The notes: generated by a model not told the origin, from the sequence alone. A stretch of 64,000 nucleotides of DNA from Oncomelania hupensis (GCA_036898135.1 CM072515.1:70567403-70631402), one strand, 5' to 3'. Numbered from the stretch's first letter, positions 1 to 12,071 are shown. Numbers and translations: made by a program.

Positions 1-192
1 GACCAGAGCAAGTTTGTGGTCAGATCGGGTTGTGTGTTCGGGACGAAACCAAACTAATGTTTATCTAGAGTCTGATTAACAGTTATCTCTACAGGCGTCT
101 TTAGGGGAGCGGGCTTTTGATTTGAACACATTACCTCTACATGAACTCTACTCACAGGCTGTAGTCTTGTTGTTGTCCTTCTTCTTCTTGCC

Positions 193-198
193 TTGTTG

Positions 199-241
<43 letters not shown>
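193..241. repeat. (GTT)n microsatellite
   Basis: A run of about 16 TTG/GTT units, bounded by TTC-rich sequence. The first 190 bases of the window show nothing else recognisable. Open frames through it (poly-Q or poly-V) are artefacts. Confidence 0.95.
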
Positions 242-242
<1 letters not shown>

Positions 243-243
243 T

Positions 244-560
244 TCTTCTTCTTCCTGGGGATGCCTGGGATTTCTGTATAAATAGTACTGCATTGCTAAA
301 TAATAATACCATTGGACACCCTAGTGACCATTTGGCGGAAAGCGTCCAATATTCCTAAGTTGACCCAACATACCTCATACACAAATGAGGAGTTTTGGAA
401 GAGTTTTAAAGAAAAAAGGTAGGTGACTGGTCTAGTGAAGAACATAGTATAGTAGATTGATAGAACAGAGTAGGAATGAGAAAGAACAAAGGAGAAAGAC
501 AGCAACAGTGGGAATTTAAAGCACAAATTATCCAGAAAGTGGGGATACTATTTGTACAGA
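244..560 (-). repeat. Element A fragment with internal inversion
   Basis: A short stretch (about 250-288) matches the element A TATAAATAGTA region in plus orientation. From about 291 to 560 the sequence matches element A in minus orientation, running from the 'cattgctaaat' segment back to 'ggggatactatttgtaca'. The two ends form an inverted pair (CTGTATAAATAGTA and TACTATTTGTACAG). The 3' half of the family is absent. This looks like a 5'-inverted or folded-back insertion, lying near an upright copy at 846-1436. Confidence 0.75.
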
Positions 561-845
561 AATTGACTACTATATGCTTGGGGTTTGTGTATGTACTCGT
601 TGGAATGTACTTCCCCCGTTACTTTTGTTTCCTACGATTACACTTTTTTTTCTCGCTATGTGTATGTGGGTTTTATAATTGTTCTAAATGTTTTTCTTTT
701 GATGACTGTGTGAACTGGTGCCACGATGTCCAGCCTTGTTATTTGGTTATGGATCATTTAATGTGATGTAGTTTTATTGCTGACGTGTACTAACCCTAAT
801 TTCTTTGTTATTTCATGCCGGTCGTTTGCTGTCTTTAGTACATTG
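561..845. other. No recognisable feature
   Basis: AT-rich spacer between two oppositely oriented element A sequences. I see no coding, RNA or repeat signal. Confidence 0.5.
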
Positions 846-1436
846 TGTACCCCGACCCCCTCCACACCGGGTGCCGGGAGTTTCAGTATAAATAGTATCC
901 CCACTTTCTGGAAATTTAGTGCTTTAAATTCCCACTGTCGCTGTCTTTCTCATTTGCTCTTTCTCATTCCTGCTCTGTTCTATCAATCTGCTATACTATC
1001 GTCTTCTTCGCTAGACCAGTCTCCTACATTTTTTCTTGAAAACTCTTCCGGGACAAGACTCCTTGTTTGTGTATGAGGTCTGTTGGATCAGCTTGGGAGT
1101 ATTGGACGCTTTCTGCCAGGTGGTCACTAGGGCTTCCTATGATGTTATTATTTAGCAATGTAGGCATTTTATATGTATGTGTTTTGTTGATAATTTATAA
1201 TGATGTTTGTATTCTATTTTGTTTTTGTAAACGGGGGTTCGATAAGTTGGGGTGAAGCCTCAGCCGTCCCCTGCGGGGGATGTTTTTATTGTAAAGTGAC
1301 TGGCCGGGAGAGAGCTTTCTGTTTTACCACTAGGGTTGTTTCAGCAGATTCTTTATGCGGATCGGGGGTTGTCCGGTCCTGATTTGGCTCGGAAGAGTCC
1401 GCTGGACATAAAGCAATATTAATGTAATGTAATGTA
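846..1436 (+). repeat. Element A, 5'-truncated copy with TGTAA tail
   Basis: It aligns with the complete copy at 58253-58955 from the 'gtgccggg.gtttcagtataaatag' region to the 3' end 'gtccgctggacataaagca'. The first ~100 bases of the full element are missing or diverged. The tail is a short tandem repeat of TGTAA, unlike the AATC tail of the other subfamily. Open frames inside are not conserved between copies. Confidence 0.85.
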
Positions 1437-2040
1437 ACCCCCTTCACTCCCCCACTCTGGCTATACTGCCCCCTGGGCTAGGAGCATCGTTCATCATGTT
1501 GGTAAGTTGTGGTGTGTGTAATCAAAGGACAAAGATCCAAAAGGGGAGATCGAGATGGAGGGTGGGTGGGGGGGAGACTTGGAACTAGTATTATCTTCCT
1601 AGACTTTGGCCTATCTTGGTGTAGGGTACCGGGTGGGCCATACCTAATGCTTGGCCACAGCAGTCACAACAGACTTACCACGGGACAGCACCTCGCGGAT
1701 TGAGTGCAGTAATCTGCTATCCAAGGGAAAGTAATCGGCATGGGCAGGACGTGGTGGGCGGACATCGCTAACGTGTTTGCCTGCTTAGTATAAACAAGGA
1801 CTAACTAACAAACGGCGCTCTTTGATCCTGATCGGTTCCTTAAATGAAAGCGCGGTGAGGTTTCCATACAGATGGTATGGTCCTCCTGAGCGCATACTAC
1901 TTAATGGTGTAAAACAAAGGTTCTAACGGGTTGTTTGTTATAAGGACGACAAGAGGAAACAGTATAGTGGAGTTTATGAGATGGCTTGCGCGCAGCGCTT
2001 GTTTTCGGAAGTTTGTTGATAACTCTGAACCTAATGATGA
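1437..2040. other. No recognisable feature
   Basis: Mixed-composition sequence. I find no convincing coding frame, RNA gene or repeat match to the rest of the window. Confidence 0.5.
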
Positions 2041-2224
2041 GATCGGATGAGAGTATAAACCGAGGTCTAGTCTGTGTCGCATACATTCCATCATAACGGA
2101 CCTTAAAGATCCTGACGCTCATGTCCTAGACGGGTGAGTGCCGGTGACAAGAACACACCCAGCATGCACCTAGGTACTTCTCCCCCATCCCTGGCTTCCC
2201 AGGATTGTGCTCAGTTGTCTGGAG
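2041..2224 (+). repeat. SINE-A body, headless copy
   Basis: About 100 bases starting at 'cggatgagagtataaacc' match the SINE-A body at 5543-5660 almost base for base, through 'gctcatgtcctag.cgggtgagtgcc'. No tRNA-like head precedes it here. It continues into a LINE-like 3' tail at about 2225. Confidence 0.8.
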
Positions 2225-2344
2225 CGTTATTACGATGCGCATAAAGGCTGCAAGTTGGCGCCTCGGGCGGCTTGAGTTAGAACCTGTATCGGCTAGCGCC
2301 TTGAGCAGCTCTTGAGCTGGAAAAGCGCTATATAAGAACGATTA

Positions 2345-2412
<68 letters not shown>

Positions 2413-2424
2413 TAATAATAATAA

Positions 2425-2455
<31 letters not shown>

Positions 2456-2491
2456 AAGAAGAAGAAGAAGAAGAAGAAGAAGAAGAAGAAA
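2225..2491 (+). repeat. L2/CR1-type 3' tail with (AAT)n and (GAA)n
   Basis: The 3' segment contains 'aaaagcgctatataagaacg' and then runs directly into about 27 AAT units (2345-2427) and about 21 GAA units (2427-2491). The reverse complement of the same tail occurs at 8055-8165. The AGCGC/TATATA junction recurs at seven other microsatellites in the window. Confidence 0.75.
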
Positions 2492-3894
2492 TAATTGTTT
2501 GTGTACGAGACGTACTCCGTGTGTCCTTGTTTGTGCTGGATGGCGCCCTATCACCGCTTTGATGAGATGTGCATGACACTGGCTAGATAGACCTTCAAAT
2601 GCTGCGCTTGTTGTGCATGGAGGGGTTGGTTTCTCTTGCGACTCTGTCGTACGGAACAGTATTTTACCACCAGCAGACTTCTTCAATGGTGCTAGCACAA
2701 GCAGTATAATGTTTTAAATTCGGCAAGAAATCGGCTTGTTGATAGTTGATCGGATTGTTGTGTCTGCTCTTATACACATAGAGGCGAAAAAGAAAGAAAA
2801 CGAAAAAAAAAAAGAAGAAAGAAACCACAAGAGAAGAAGAAGAGTGTCGAGATTGAAGAATGTTGAGGAGTAACTTATGGTTGAAGGAGTTTTAGTGTTG
2901 GCGCGCCACGTTATAAATCAACTGTAACATTGTGTCTGGGTGTTAAAACTGCTGTTTGGAGAACAGAGTAGGAACATATACGGCCTTACTTAAATTTACC
3001 ACGTGTGATTCCTTTGTATAGCTCATGTAAATGAAAGTGCTTACTTTGTATTTTCGTTATTCCGTTTTAACAAGATCAGATTAGACAAAAACTTTTATTA
3101 TCAACCCAGACAGAACGGCTTTTGTTTTATTTCTTCTCTTTTTTTCTCTCTCAGTTACTGACAGTGATAATAAATATGTGGAGTTGCAATCAGAGTTTTG
3201 ACTAGTGTAGGCTCGTTGTTGTTATTTGAGCGATGACGTGGGGTTTTTGGAGGTAGCGTTGTTGTTAGGCCATCTACTTCTTCAGAGAGCGGCTGAAAAA
3301 AACCCAAACTAATTGAGTGATGAAGGCTGTGAGGATATTATATTTTCCAGGAGTCTGTTTCATACCTGACCGACTTTTTGAGGCAGGGAAACCTATGATA
3401 CTTGTTTGCCGGTAGCGAAAGTCGGAGATGCAAGTTGATATATCTCTCTTTTACTATTTTTGCGGGCCCTTGTGTGACTATGTGGTGTGCTTGTGTGTGT
3501 GTGTGTGGGTGTGTGTGTGTGTGTGTGTTAACGAGAGAGAGAGATGTGAGTTTTAACGAGAGAGTGAGAGAGAGAGAATGAGAGAGAGCGAGCGGGTGCA
3601 CGCTACCTGGTTAAACTAAAAGTCTACTTTGTTTTTTTGCGGAAACGAAAAGAGGCAGGCAAGTATCTGTTCGTTTTCTTCGACAAAATGCACCAAAAAT
3701 GTGTTTTTATCTCGTGGAGCGGAAAACGCTTCTTTATTTGTCATCGTTCATTCTCTTCGCAACTGTGTCTCTCCTGTCTCAGGTAAATATCATAAAAATG
3801 CTATCTGTATCTCTGTCTCATTCTTTCTTTTCGCAGCCCTCATAAAATTTCCATCTCGCACGTGCTAACGATGTAAACTTGCGCAACATCTGCT
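2492..3894. other. No gene seen; (GT)n/(GA)n at 3493-3590
   Basis: Apart from a GT tract at about 3493-3529 followed by GA-rich sequence to 3590, nothing is recognisable. The small open frames here carry no family signal. Confidence 0.5.
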
Positions 3895-4446
3895 GGTTAC
3901 CGGGCAATCTTTAATAAAATTAGTTCCCCTACATTCTGGAAATGCAGTGCTTCAAATTTCCCCTTTTCTATCACTCCTTTTATTTCTGCCTTGGCTGTTT
4001 CTTTTCTGTTGTTTATAATATTCACTCTTTCAATATTTCAGTCGCCTACCTTTTGTCTGGAAAACTCTCCAAAGCACCTCATTTGTGTATGGGGTCTGTT
4101 GGGTCAGCTTTGGGATATTAAACGCTTTCAGCCAAATGATCACTAGGGCTTTCTATGGTATTATTATTTAGCAATGTAGGCATTATATATGTTTATGTTT
4201 CGTAAATATTTTATTACGTTTACATTCTATTTTGATTTTGTACACGGGGGTTGGATAAATTAGAGTATAGCATCCCCTGCATGGGATGCCTTTATTGTAA
4301 AGTGACCGACTGGTCAGTGTTGCCGTTAGGGTTGTTTCAGCAGATCTTTTATACGGATCGCGGATCTTCTTTCAATCAAGTTGTGGTCATGATTCGGCTC
4401 TTTGCAGTCCGCTGAACCAAAACAAAACAAACAAAACTAAATAAAT
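3895..4446 (+). repeat. Element A, old divergent copy
   Basis: It follows the family order: 'ttctggaaatgcagtgctt', 'gtatggggtctgttgggtcagctt', 'gatcactagggctttctatgg', 'tttcagcagatcttttatacgg', 'gcagtccgctgaacc'. It carries many substitutions and an A-rich tail (AAACAAAACAAAC). It is the most diverged copy in the window. Confidence 0.75.
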
Positions 4447-4474
4447 CTTTTGGTTTTCCAAAACAAGCATAACC

Positions 4475-4675
4475 ATAATTTATACACACACAGACACACA
4501 GAGAAACACACTTACAGCCGAGAGCTACACATAAACATTTACAAACATACATATATACATATATACATACATGCATACATACATACCTGCATACATATAT
4601 ACATGATACATACATACATACACACATACATACGTTCATACCAACATACACACATATACGTACACATACAGACAT
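4475..4675. repeat. Imperfect (CATA)n/(CACA)n tract
   Basis: About 200 bases of degenerate ACAC/CATA tetranucleotide repeat, noncoding. Confidence 0.9.
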
Positions 4676-4765
4676 GTAACATACAAGGAGCAACTTCAAT
4701 CAAATTATTTCAGAGAGAGATACATTCCTAAATAAAACGGTGTTTCGGATTATCAGGTCCATTAA

Positions 4766-4766
<1 letters not shown>

Positions 4767-4848
<82 letters not shown>
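4767..4848. repeat. (ATT)n microsatellite
   Basis: About 27 perfect ATT units. Confidence 0.97.
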
Positions 4849-4909
4849 CAGGTTCCTTCCGGAAATTGAATCCCGAAAACCGGTGCTATATTATTAATTA
4901 TGGAAGCGT

Positions 4910-4910
<1 letters not shown>

Positions 4911-4959
<49 letters not shown>

Positions 4960-4974
4960 GACAGACAGAGAGCT

Positions 4975-5046
<72 letters not shown>
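4911..5046. repeat. (GA)n with GACA interruptions
   Basis: Two GA tracts separated by a GACAGACAGAGA segment. The ORFs in it are artefacts. Confidence 0.97.
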
Positions 5047-5048
<2 letters not shown>

Positions 5049-5404
5049 TGTACGTACTTCGCTAGTGAGCAGACTTTCATTCAACCATGGATTCTTCAGT
5101 ATATGGATGCACGGCTTTCGGCGAGAAGGCCCAAGTTCTCTGCTTTCCGTCTTTTTGGGACGTGTGTGATCCAAACTTCCGGTTGCTGAATGGCGTACAT
5201 GTTTTGATAGTGATATTTTGACCCTGTTGACATGTCCGCCAAACGTCGCCCTCAGGGCAGTTGCTGCTGTTTCGCCGTAAACTAAAAGAAATAAGTCAAA
5301 AACAACGATAGATTAAATATATACACTACTAAAGTTACAAATGTATCATGAAAATGTCCATGATAAGAAATGACTACAATCTACATCTCTACCTTGCCTC
5401 GCAA
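5047..5404. other. No recognisable feature
   Basis: Unique sequence between the GA tract and SINE-A. Confidence 0.45.
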
Positions 5405-5406
5405 GT

Positions 5407-5724
5407 TTTGGCCTAGGGAAGCACGGTGGCCTAATGGGAGAGCTTTGGCTTGCGGATCTGAAGGTCCCAGGTTCGAGCCCGGGCCGGGGCATTGTGTTTT
5501 GTTTTCTTGGGAAAGACTTTACTCCCATTTCCTACTCCTTCGGATGAGAGTATAAACCGAGGTCTAGTCTGTGTCGCGTACATTCCATAATAACGGACTT
5601 TAAAGATCCTGACGCTCATGTCCTAGGCGGGTGAGTGCCAGTAACAAGAACACCCCCAGCATGCACCTTGTGGAATCATTTTCCTCGAATACGGGGTATC
5701 CGCAGTATTACAGTATTACGAAGA
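5407..5724 (+). mobile_element. SINE-A, tRNA-headed copy
   Basis: The head looks tRNA-derived, with a box A-like TGGCCTAATGGGAG at 5427-5440 and a box B GGTTCGAGCCC at 5470-5480, which is the spacing of an internal Pol III promoter. The body (about 5543-5660) is nearly identical to 2041-2150 and to the reverse complement of 31340-31475. The copy ends near a short GAA run at 5709-5724. Retention of the body in three copies with different flanks suggests a conserved central SINE domain. I cannot name the family. SINEs of this design depend on a LINE for movement. Confidence 0.82.
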
Positions 5725-6465
5725 AGAAGAAGAAGTGACAATGAGTGAATGACACGTCAATGGCGGTCTCTCCGATAGCGGCTATTTGCAAATCCATCAG
5801 GTTTCACATTTCAAAAATCGATGAAGAAAATTAGATCTAGTACTTACACTTTTCTTCTTCGTTAGTACATAGAAATTTAGAAAGGATAAAGTATCTACAT
5901 GCCTCAACAAGGTCATCTAATTGGTCCATGGTTTGTACTTCCATGATGCGGCCATAAGACTTTCTGCAACCGGAAGTATCGAACACAAGGGCAAAACCAC
6001 GTGACTTGGCTGCGAACTCCCTTAGTCATAGAAAGAAGGAGATGTGTTTCCATAGTTTGTACTTCCATGGATTCAACTAAGTGAAGGTGTGCGCAGCGGT
6101 AGATTTTACTCTCACTCTCGGGCGTGTGTTAGTGTATGTATGTTGTGGGTGTGTGCGTGTTTCCAGTTTTAATCTTCTGCAGCTGCTCTCAATTACACAA
6201 AAGCCTTGGTGCAGAACGGCGCCGGAGGCATTCTAATGCTAAGGGATTTCTGACAGATCTTGGCTTATGGGGTCCCTTGGACTAGAAGATGTGGATGTGT
6301 GGCCTGCGAGCTCAGACAAGGGTTTTTAGCTCACAGCTTCAGGTAGGCTTAAAATAATATGATTATTGTTTTGTTTGGAGCGTGGAAAAACACTGGGTGC
6401 TATTTTTCTGTAGCTGAAAAACTGAACTGGTTCTGTGGAAGAGAGAGAATTGTATGTATAATATA
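5725..6465. other. No recognisable feature
   Basis: Unique sequence without a supportable gene or repeat. Confidence 0.45.
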
Positions 6466-6466
6466 T

Positions 6467-6469
<3 letters not shown>

Positions 6470-6534
<65 letters not shown>
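6470..6534. repeat. (CA)n microsatellite
   Basis: About 32 CA units followed by a short GC-alternating stretch. GA-rich patches follow at 6697-6735 and 6807-6825, and another CA tract at 7009-7046. Confidence 0.97.
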
Positions 6535-6539
<5 letters not shown>

Positions 6540-7336
6540 GCGCGCGCGCACATATTTATAATAATAAAAAGAAGAAGATGAAGGCTATATACATACACAG
6601 AGATGCGCATCTGAACGTGACACTTTAGATGGCGTGAGAAAGGCCTGTGCAAAACATCAATAGGTAAAGATGAATTGTACATAATTTGCGCAACTGGAGA
6701 GAGGGAGGGAGGGAGAGAGAGAAAGAGAGAGAGCGAGTGCAAGCAAGCAAAATGCTGCCTCGGGAAACCTTTCAACAGTTCTTTTATTTCCAATGGTGTG
6801 TGTGTCAGAGAAAGAGAGAGAGAGGGGGTGGGGGCTGGAGGGTGCTTTTAAGAAAATGAACAGGAGTTGAGCCGGGAGCCACACACCTTAGCAGTGACCG
6901 AATTATTTAGTTACTGACTTCAACTTCTAATCTGGGCCTATGTAACATGTATTGAACAACGACACCGAAACTATAGAATGGGGTATTGTCCTTTTACTTA
7001 GCGCGCGCGCACACACACACACACACATACACACACACACACACAAAGGTCGCAATTTTAGAGGTTAACAATGGAGCTTATAGTCCAAGGTTAGAGGAGG
7101 GGCTGTATTGGCCAGTGCAATAATGGTTGTTAGAGGAACATAATTAACTGTACTAAGGAATAAATGGTAATAAATCTTAACTCTATTGATGCCTGCACCT
7201 TTAGTCCCTCTCACCTTTTGTCTTAGCGCACAGTTCCGGTCTCCACATTTGTGGATTTGGGCGGAGGCTGGCGAGCTTCCGGCGAAGGAAATGATGCTGG
7301 TTTGGCTTACACTTCTCTTATCATTTACATTTCTGC

Positions 7337-7456
7337 CTTCTTCTTCTTCTTCTTCTTCTTCTTCTTCTTCTTCTTCTTCTTCTTCTTCTTCTTCTTCTTC
7401 TTCTTCTTCTTCTTCTTCTTCTTCTTCTTCTTCTTCTTCTTCTTCTTCTTCTTCTT
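7337..7456. repeat. (TTC)n microsatellite
   Basis: About 39 perfect TTC units. The strand asymmetry (polypyrimidine/polypurine) makes it a potential triplex-forming tract. Poly-S, poly-F and poly-R frames are artefacts. Confidence 0.97.
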
Positions 7457-7639
7457 GCTGTTAGTTTCCGTTTACCGTTGTAACATGACAAGACGCTTCC
7501 AGACTCATAGCACCGATAGAAGGTGGCCCACGTTTGGTAACGTTGCGGTGTCGTTTGTGTGGGTGTGTATGTGTGTGCGTGCGTGTATGTGTGTGTTTTG
7601 ATGGTCTTTAATAGTTTGTACACAAAAAGGCAACTATTG

Positions 7640-7785
7640 TACCTCAGTGGCGGAAGGATACTCGGTGGTCAGGGCGCAAGCCTTGTGTACGCACGTCTTG
7701 GGCAACGTGGGTTCGAATCTTGACTTCAGCTCTTGAGAATCTCTGAGCTTTTAAGTGCATTATATAAGAATAATATTTTTTTTCC
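7640..7785 (+). mobile_element. tRNA-derived SINE fragment
   Basis: A tRNA-like head with box B GGTTCGAATCT at 7710-7720 and a weak box A region near 7645-7665. It ends in 'gcattatataagaataat', the same type of tail seen after LINE 3' ends here. It is short (~140 bp), and the family was not matched to other copies. Confidence 0.5.
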
Positions 7786-8054
7786 AAAGTACAATATTAG
7801 CCGAAAGGATATATATATGAGGATCTATATACAAAGTGCTGAATGGGTTCTGCGTGAAAATGTAACCGTAAAAAATAAACTGTTGAAGAGATTGACACTG
7901 TTGAATGCATTTAAACAATCAATGTTTAGAAGTGAGGTTTGAAAGGACATCAACAGTGGTATTTGGTGCAGCAGTCTAACATTTCAACGTTTCAACCTGC
8001 ACACAATACAACTAGTTATATAATTATAATATCAATTGATCTTATATTGAAATG

Positions 8055-8165
8055 AATTATGAGCTGTTCTTATATAGCGCTTTTCCACCTCCAGAGCTGC
8101 TGAAGGCGCTGGTTCGAACAGGACCTAACCCAAGGTGTCAACTTGCTGAGAGGTGCGCGTCGTCT
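8055..8165 (-). repeat. L2/CR1-type LINE 3' tail, inverted relative to 2225
   Basis: 'gttcttatatagcgcttttcca' and 'agctgctgaaggcgct' match the reverse complement of 2250-2340. No long microsatellite is attached. Confidence 0.65.
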
Positions 8166-8951
8166 GGGGCCTCGGACAACTAGGCTGAAACGCTCAGGCA
8201 CCGTGCGATCAAACACTGTGTAACCTGAAACGGTGTTCGTTGATGTGCGAAAGATAATATTGATCGGTTCAAGAGAAGGTTGAATCATCAGATGACTGAT
8301 TGGGAAACCCCATCCATGTTGTAGAACGCTTTAAAACAACAATATCAGTAGGCAGCTGTGGTGCAGTTTATTCTCCAATAGAAATGTGTTGGGTTTTTTC
8401 CCCCCTCATCAGTTCTGGTGATAGTAGATTTGCCCCCGAAGGTTTAATTGAATCACTGTGCATCCATCTTCTATTACAAGAGTTCTGACGATCGCTTTCA
8501 AACTAGAATCGGTTTTGTGTCAAGGTAACAGCTTCAGACATCAACAATGAACATTTCCCTGTTTATTGTTAGCGTTGAAAGTTGAAAAGCGGAACAACCT
8601 TCCTCTACAGCGTAGGCGATGTTGTCTATACACAACGCTGTTGTAGTATAGCGATCGCGTTTTTCCGCAACCTTGTTCTTTTCGGTTGGGTATAAAAGCA
8701 TCAGCTTTCAAACTATCTTTGCGTTTGCGTGCGTGCCTGCGCGTATAGTAGAACTCGGATTCCTTTCTTAGGCGGGATGGTGATCCATCTGTGCATTAGT
8801 ATATCAACGTTCTTGTTATAGACCTTTTTGATTGTATGGTGGCGTATATTAATTTTGTTTGTTTGTTTGTTTGTTTGTTGTTTGTTGAGTAGATTTATGT
8901 CCCCGGATACACTGGGCATATCAAAGTTAGATAGCTGTGACCAGGGTTATA

Positions 8952-9328
8952 CAGGGTGTTCCAAAAGTCTTGGGCACATTTTGACATTGAATATTTCCGA
9001 AACTATTAAGGATATAAAAACGCATCTGGTAAATTCAGAAAGCTTGTAATCTCAATTTTTACATGGAATGTTCAAAGACGTTCAATGTGAGCACCATCGG
9101 TCACACAACACACATCAAGCCGATATTCAAATTCTTGCCAAACGCGTCCTAACATTTTCTTGTTGAGTGAACGCCATTAATGGGTCTGAAAAGAAATAAA
9201 AAAAATCAACAGCTTTACAAAAACTTAATGTAATTAGCTTTAAAATGGCACAACTTTTATCTTACTACCATTCATAGTAATTGAGATATGGGGACTTCAA
9301 ATGTGCCCAAGACTTTTGGAACACCCTG
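8952..9328. mobile_element. Tc1/mariner-like element, internally deleted
   Basis: About 30 bp perfect terminal inverted repeats begin CAGGGTGTTCCAAAAGTC and end with the exact complement at 9328. TA dinucleotides flank both ends (8950-8951 and 9329-9330), the TA duplication typical of the IS630/Tc1/mariner superfamily. The 377 bp interior retains, on the minus strand around 9080-9160, a short frame reading VWQEFEYRLDVC...GAHIE. This resembles the C-terminal end of IS630/mariner-type transposases. It is therefore probably a non-autonomous deletion derivative with a transposase relic. Confidence 0.85.
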
Positions 9329-9404
9329 TATAGCGATCGGTGGGTTTAAGACAACGTTGTCAGTCTCTGTTGTACTAGTACAGCTTCCGTCAAAATTGCT
9401 TGTG

Positions 9405-9436
9405 TTTGTTGTTGTTGTTGTTGTTGTTGTTGTTTT
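9405..9436. repeat. (GTT)n microsatellite
   Basis: About ten TTG/GTT units with one interruption. Confidence 0.9.
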
Positions 9437-9958
9437 TGTTGTTGTTTTTTTTCTCTTCCCTCCCTGTGGGTTGGGTCACTTTTTGAACGCTTGCTACATC
9501 AACCGTATCGTAGAACAATCGATATTAAACAGCATTGGCAGTTATTGTGCAATATCAGTTGGACCCATCATTTATCTCTGGTTTTGTTTTTTGTTTTTTT
9601 GTGTTTTTTTTTTAAAGCAAGCGGTATGCGTTATTCTCTTATAAACGTTTCGTTGAGTCACTTTCTGTGATTAGCTATGTATTACGTCAAATGGTCGTTG
9701 TAAAACAATAGATTGTTGTTAATGTTTATTGTGCAGAATAGTATGAACTTAGTCAACATAGTCTCTCGCTCTCTCAGGCTTTTCACGCGAGGGCGTTTGT
9801 GCCTCTGTGTGTGTGTGTGTGTGTGCGTGCGTGTGTGTGTGTGCACCGTAACACGGTAAGCTATTCATAAGTTAAAAAGACAAATCACCTCTTGAGCGTT
9901 TGTGATGTCAAGCACTTAGCACAAAACAGAACAGAGGTTAAAAGACAGATGTGAGTGC

Positions 9959-10008
<50 letters not shown>

Positions 10009-10425
10009 CTGACATTAGATATTTAGAAATTCGTGTAATATTATGTAAGGCTATATTATACAGCTAACAAAAATCGAGAGCCCCAGTCGACGTTAGTGTG
10101 TTTGCAGTCGGATATTTCTTTAGTGTTTCTACACGTTTTCACGTTGATCGATTATTTGCATAAATATCATTGGCGTGTTAGTTATTAGTTCAACCCTTTA
10201 CGAGGTGTTGACCTGTGAAGCTTAGGCCTTTTCGGTGAAATGTGATTATTATGTTTCTTCTATAGGTGATGTTTGCGTTCTAGATTATATGGTCGCTGTG
10301 ATGTTGAATATGGAGATCAATTTTTGATTGTGTGTTTGCCTTCGTTACAGATTTACATGAGAATGTTGTCAAGCTCTCGGATGCGCGAGTGTGTTGAACG
10401 TGCGTCGAGTGTGTGTTTGTGGAGA

Positions 10426-10467
<42 letters not shown>

Positions 10468-11076
10468 GGAGGGGGTGGAGGGTACGAAGGTTCGATGTAA
10501 AGACTTAAATATTTCTGTAGATTTCAGTTACATTTTTAGGACCTAGTCATGGGTCGTTTTTCTCGAACGGAATGTAATTGATATTACAAGAATGTGAACC
10601 TAATTGTGGTACAATAGTAAAGTAAACATTTTAGAAGGTTAAAGAAGGACAAATTCATGAGTTAATTGAAAATGAAATACATTGAAACAGCGTTGAAAGA
10701 TTTGGAGTGGTTAAAGTCGGTTTATTAGAGATATAGATATTGTCAGCTTAACGGAAAAAGAAAAGTGACTTCATATTGAGGATTCCACCATTGTGATTGT
10801 CTTTGATCAGATCATTGCTGTCGTGGTGTTTGGATATTTTTCTCCATAAATGTATCAGTGTTATGACACATGAATCAGCGAGAAAGGTACGAAAAAAAGG
10901 AGAACAATTAATTAATTGTATTTTTGTTGTGCATCGCAAAAAAACCAACAAGGTAATTGTGGATTTTGATTTTTGTGCTGAAGAAAAACTACACCGGGTC
11001 CCACCAGTAGAGAACTGAAGTTGGTGGTGTTTAGAATGACTGTGACGCGTTTTGTGGGACATTTGCTGTGATGAAA
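9437..11076. other. No gene seen; short GT and GA tracts
   Basis: Contains (GT)n at 9808-9842, (GT)n(GA)n at 9957-10008 and (GA)n at 10427-10467. The rest is unique sequence without a coding or RNA signal that I can support. Confidence 0.5.

Positions 11077-11166
<90 letters not shown>
11077..11166. repeat. (ATT)n microsatellite
   Basis: About 30 perfect TTA units. Confidence 0.97.
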
Positions 11167-11167
<1 letters not shown>

Positions 11168-11447
11168 TTAGAATACTTCTGGATAAAATCTGCCATTTTC
11201 TTGGATTATTTGGAGTAAACTGTACCTACATGGTTATCCGTGAATGCCTGCACTAATGATGTCAGTTTCGTCATCATCACCTTTTCCGACAACCTGAGGA
11301 TCTGTGGACAATCTTGGAAGTTTAATGTGTATTTTTGGAATAATCTGGACGAAAAACCAGATGAAGAAGATATAGGGATGTACCTGTGGAATATCTTCGA
11401 TTTTCTTGGAATAACTTAAAAATCGTCCAGTTTTCTTGGAATATATC

Positions 11448-12071
11448 TGTTACACTCCGTTTGATGGTGGTGTTTTCAATCAGTAGTAGATTCAGCCCCA
11501 ATGCGTGAATGCTCCTGATGAGTGTAAGCTCGGATTCGATTATCCACGTAACCCGTTCAATCAGCATACAAGTCACTGAGTTTTTCCACTTTTATTCAGC
11601 ACACATCAACAACTGCATACAATCACCTTTTCACTCTCAACTTTTTACTTTCCAACTCACTGTCAACAACAACCTTTTTTTTGAAACAGTGCGGCACTTA
11701 TATAGTCTCTTCATACTCCCGAACAATTTAGAACACGGTAGAATGACGCACTACAACCAATCAAATAAAACTTCGTCATCACTGACTTACGTCATACAAC
11801 ATTCTTTCTGTCCAAGAATGTTCTCAAATATCCCGAAACTTCGATCGATAGTAAACAAGCAGATCTAGAGAATTCTCCAATAATATCGACTAACGAAAAT
11901 TATCAACGTTATACAAAGCTTCTTCTAACAACAATGCAAACTCAAATCAAAGGTAAATACACTCTATTATTGCATGCTTTGCAAAATAAAACGAACAGAT
12001 CTATCGCGCGCGCTTCACACATAATATCGTGCGCATTTCACACGCACCATCATGCGCGTCTCAACGTAACA
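11448..12071. mobile_element. Solo LTR, 624 bp
   Basis: The segment begins TGTTAC and ends GTAACA, the canonical TG...CA termini with a 6 bp perfect inverted repeat. It is flanked on both sides by the same 5 bp ATATC (11443-11447 and 12072-12076), as expected of an integrase-made duplication. Inside, a TATATA motif lies near 11700 and AATAAA-type signals occur on both strands, so orientation is not settled. On the minus strand, TATATAA near 11704 is followed about 100 bp later by GAATAAAA near 11590. No internal retroelement genes remain, so this is the product of LTR-LTR recombination. Confidence 0.8.

Noticed and set aside
777..1255. Small plus-strand ORFs inside element A (MRSVGSAWE...)
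   Set aside because: Frames are not preserved among the other copies, so element A is treated as noncoding.
5407..5490. Functional tRNA gene
   Set aside because: Internal promoter boxes only; 3' end and acceptor pairing are wrong, and it is fused to a repeated SINE body.
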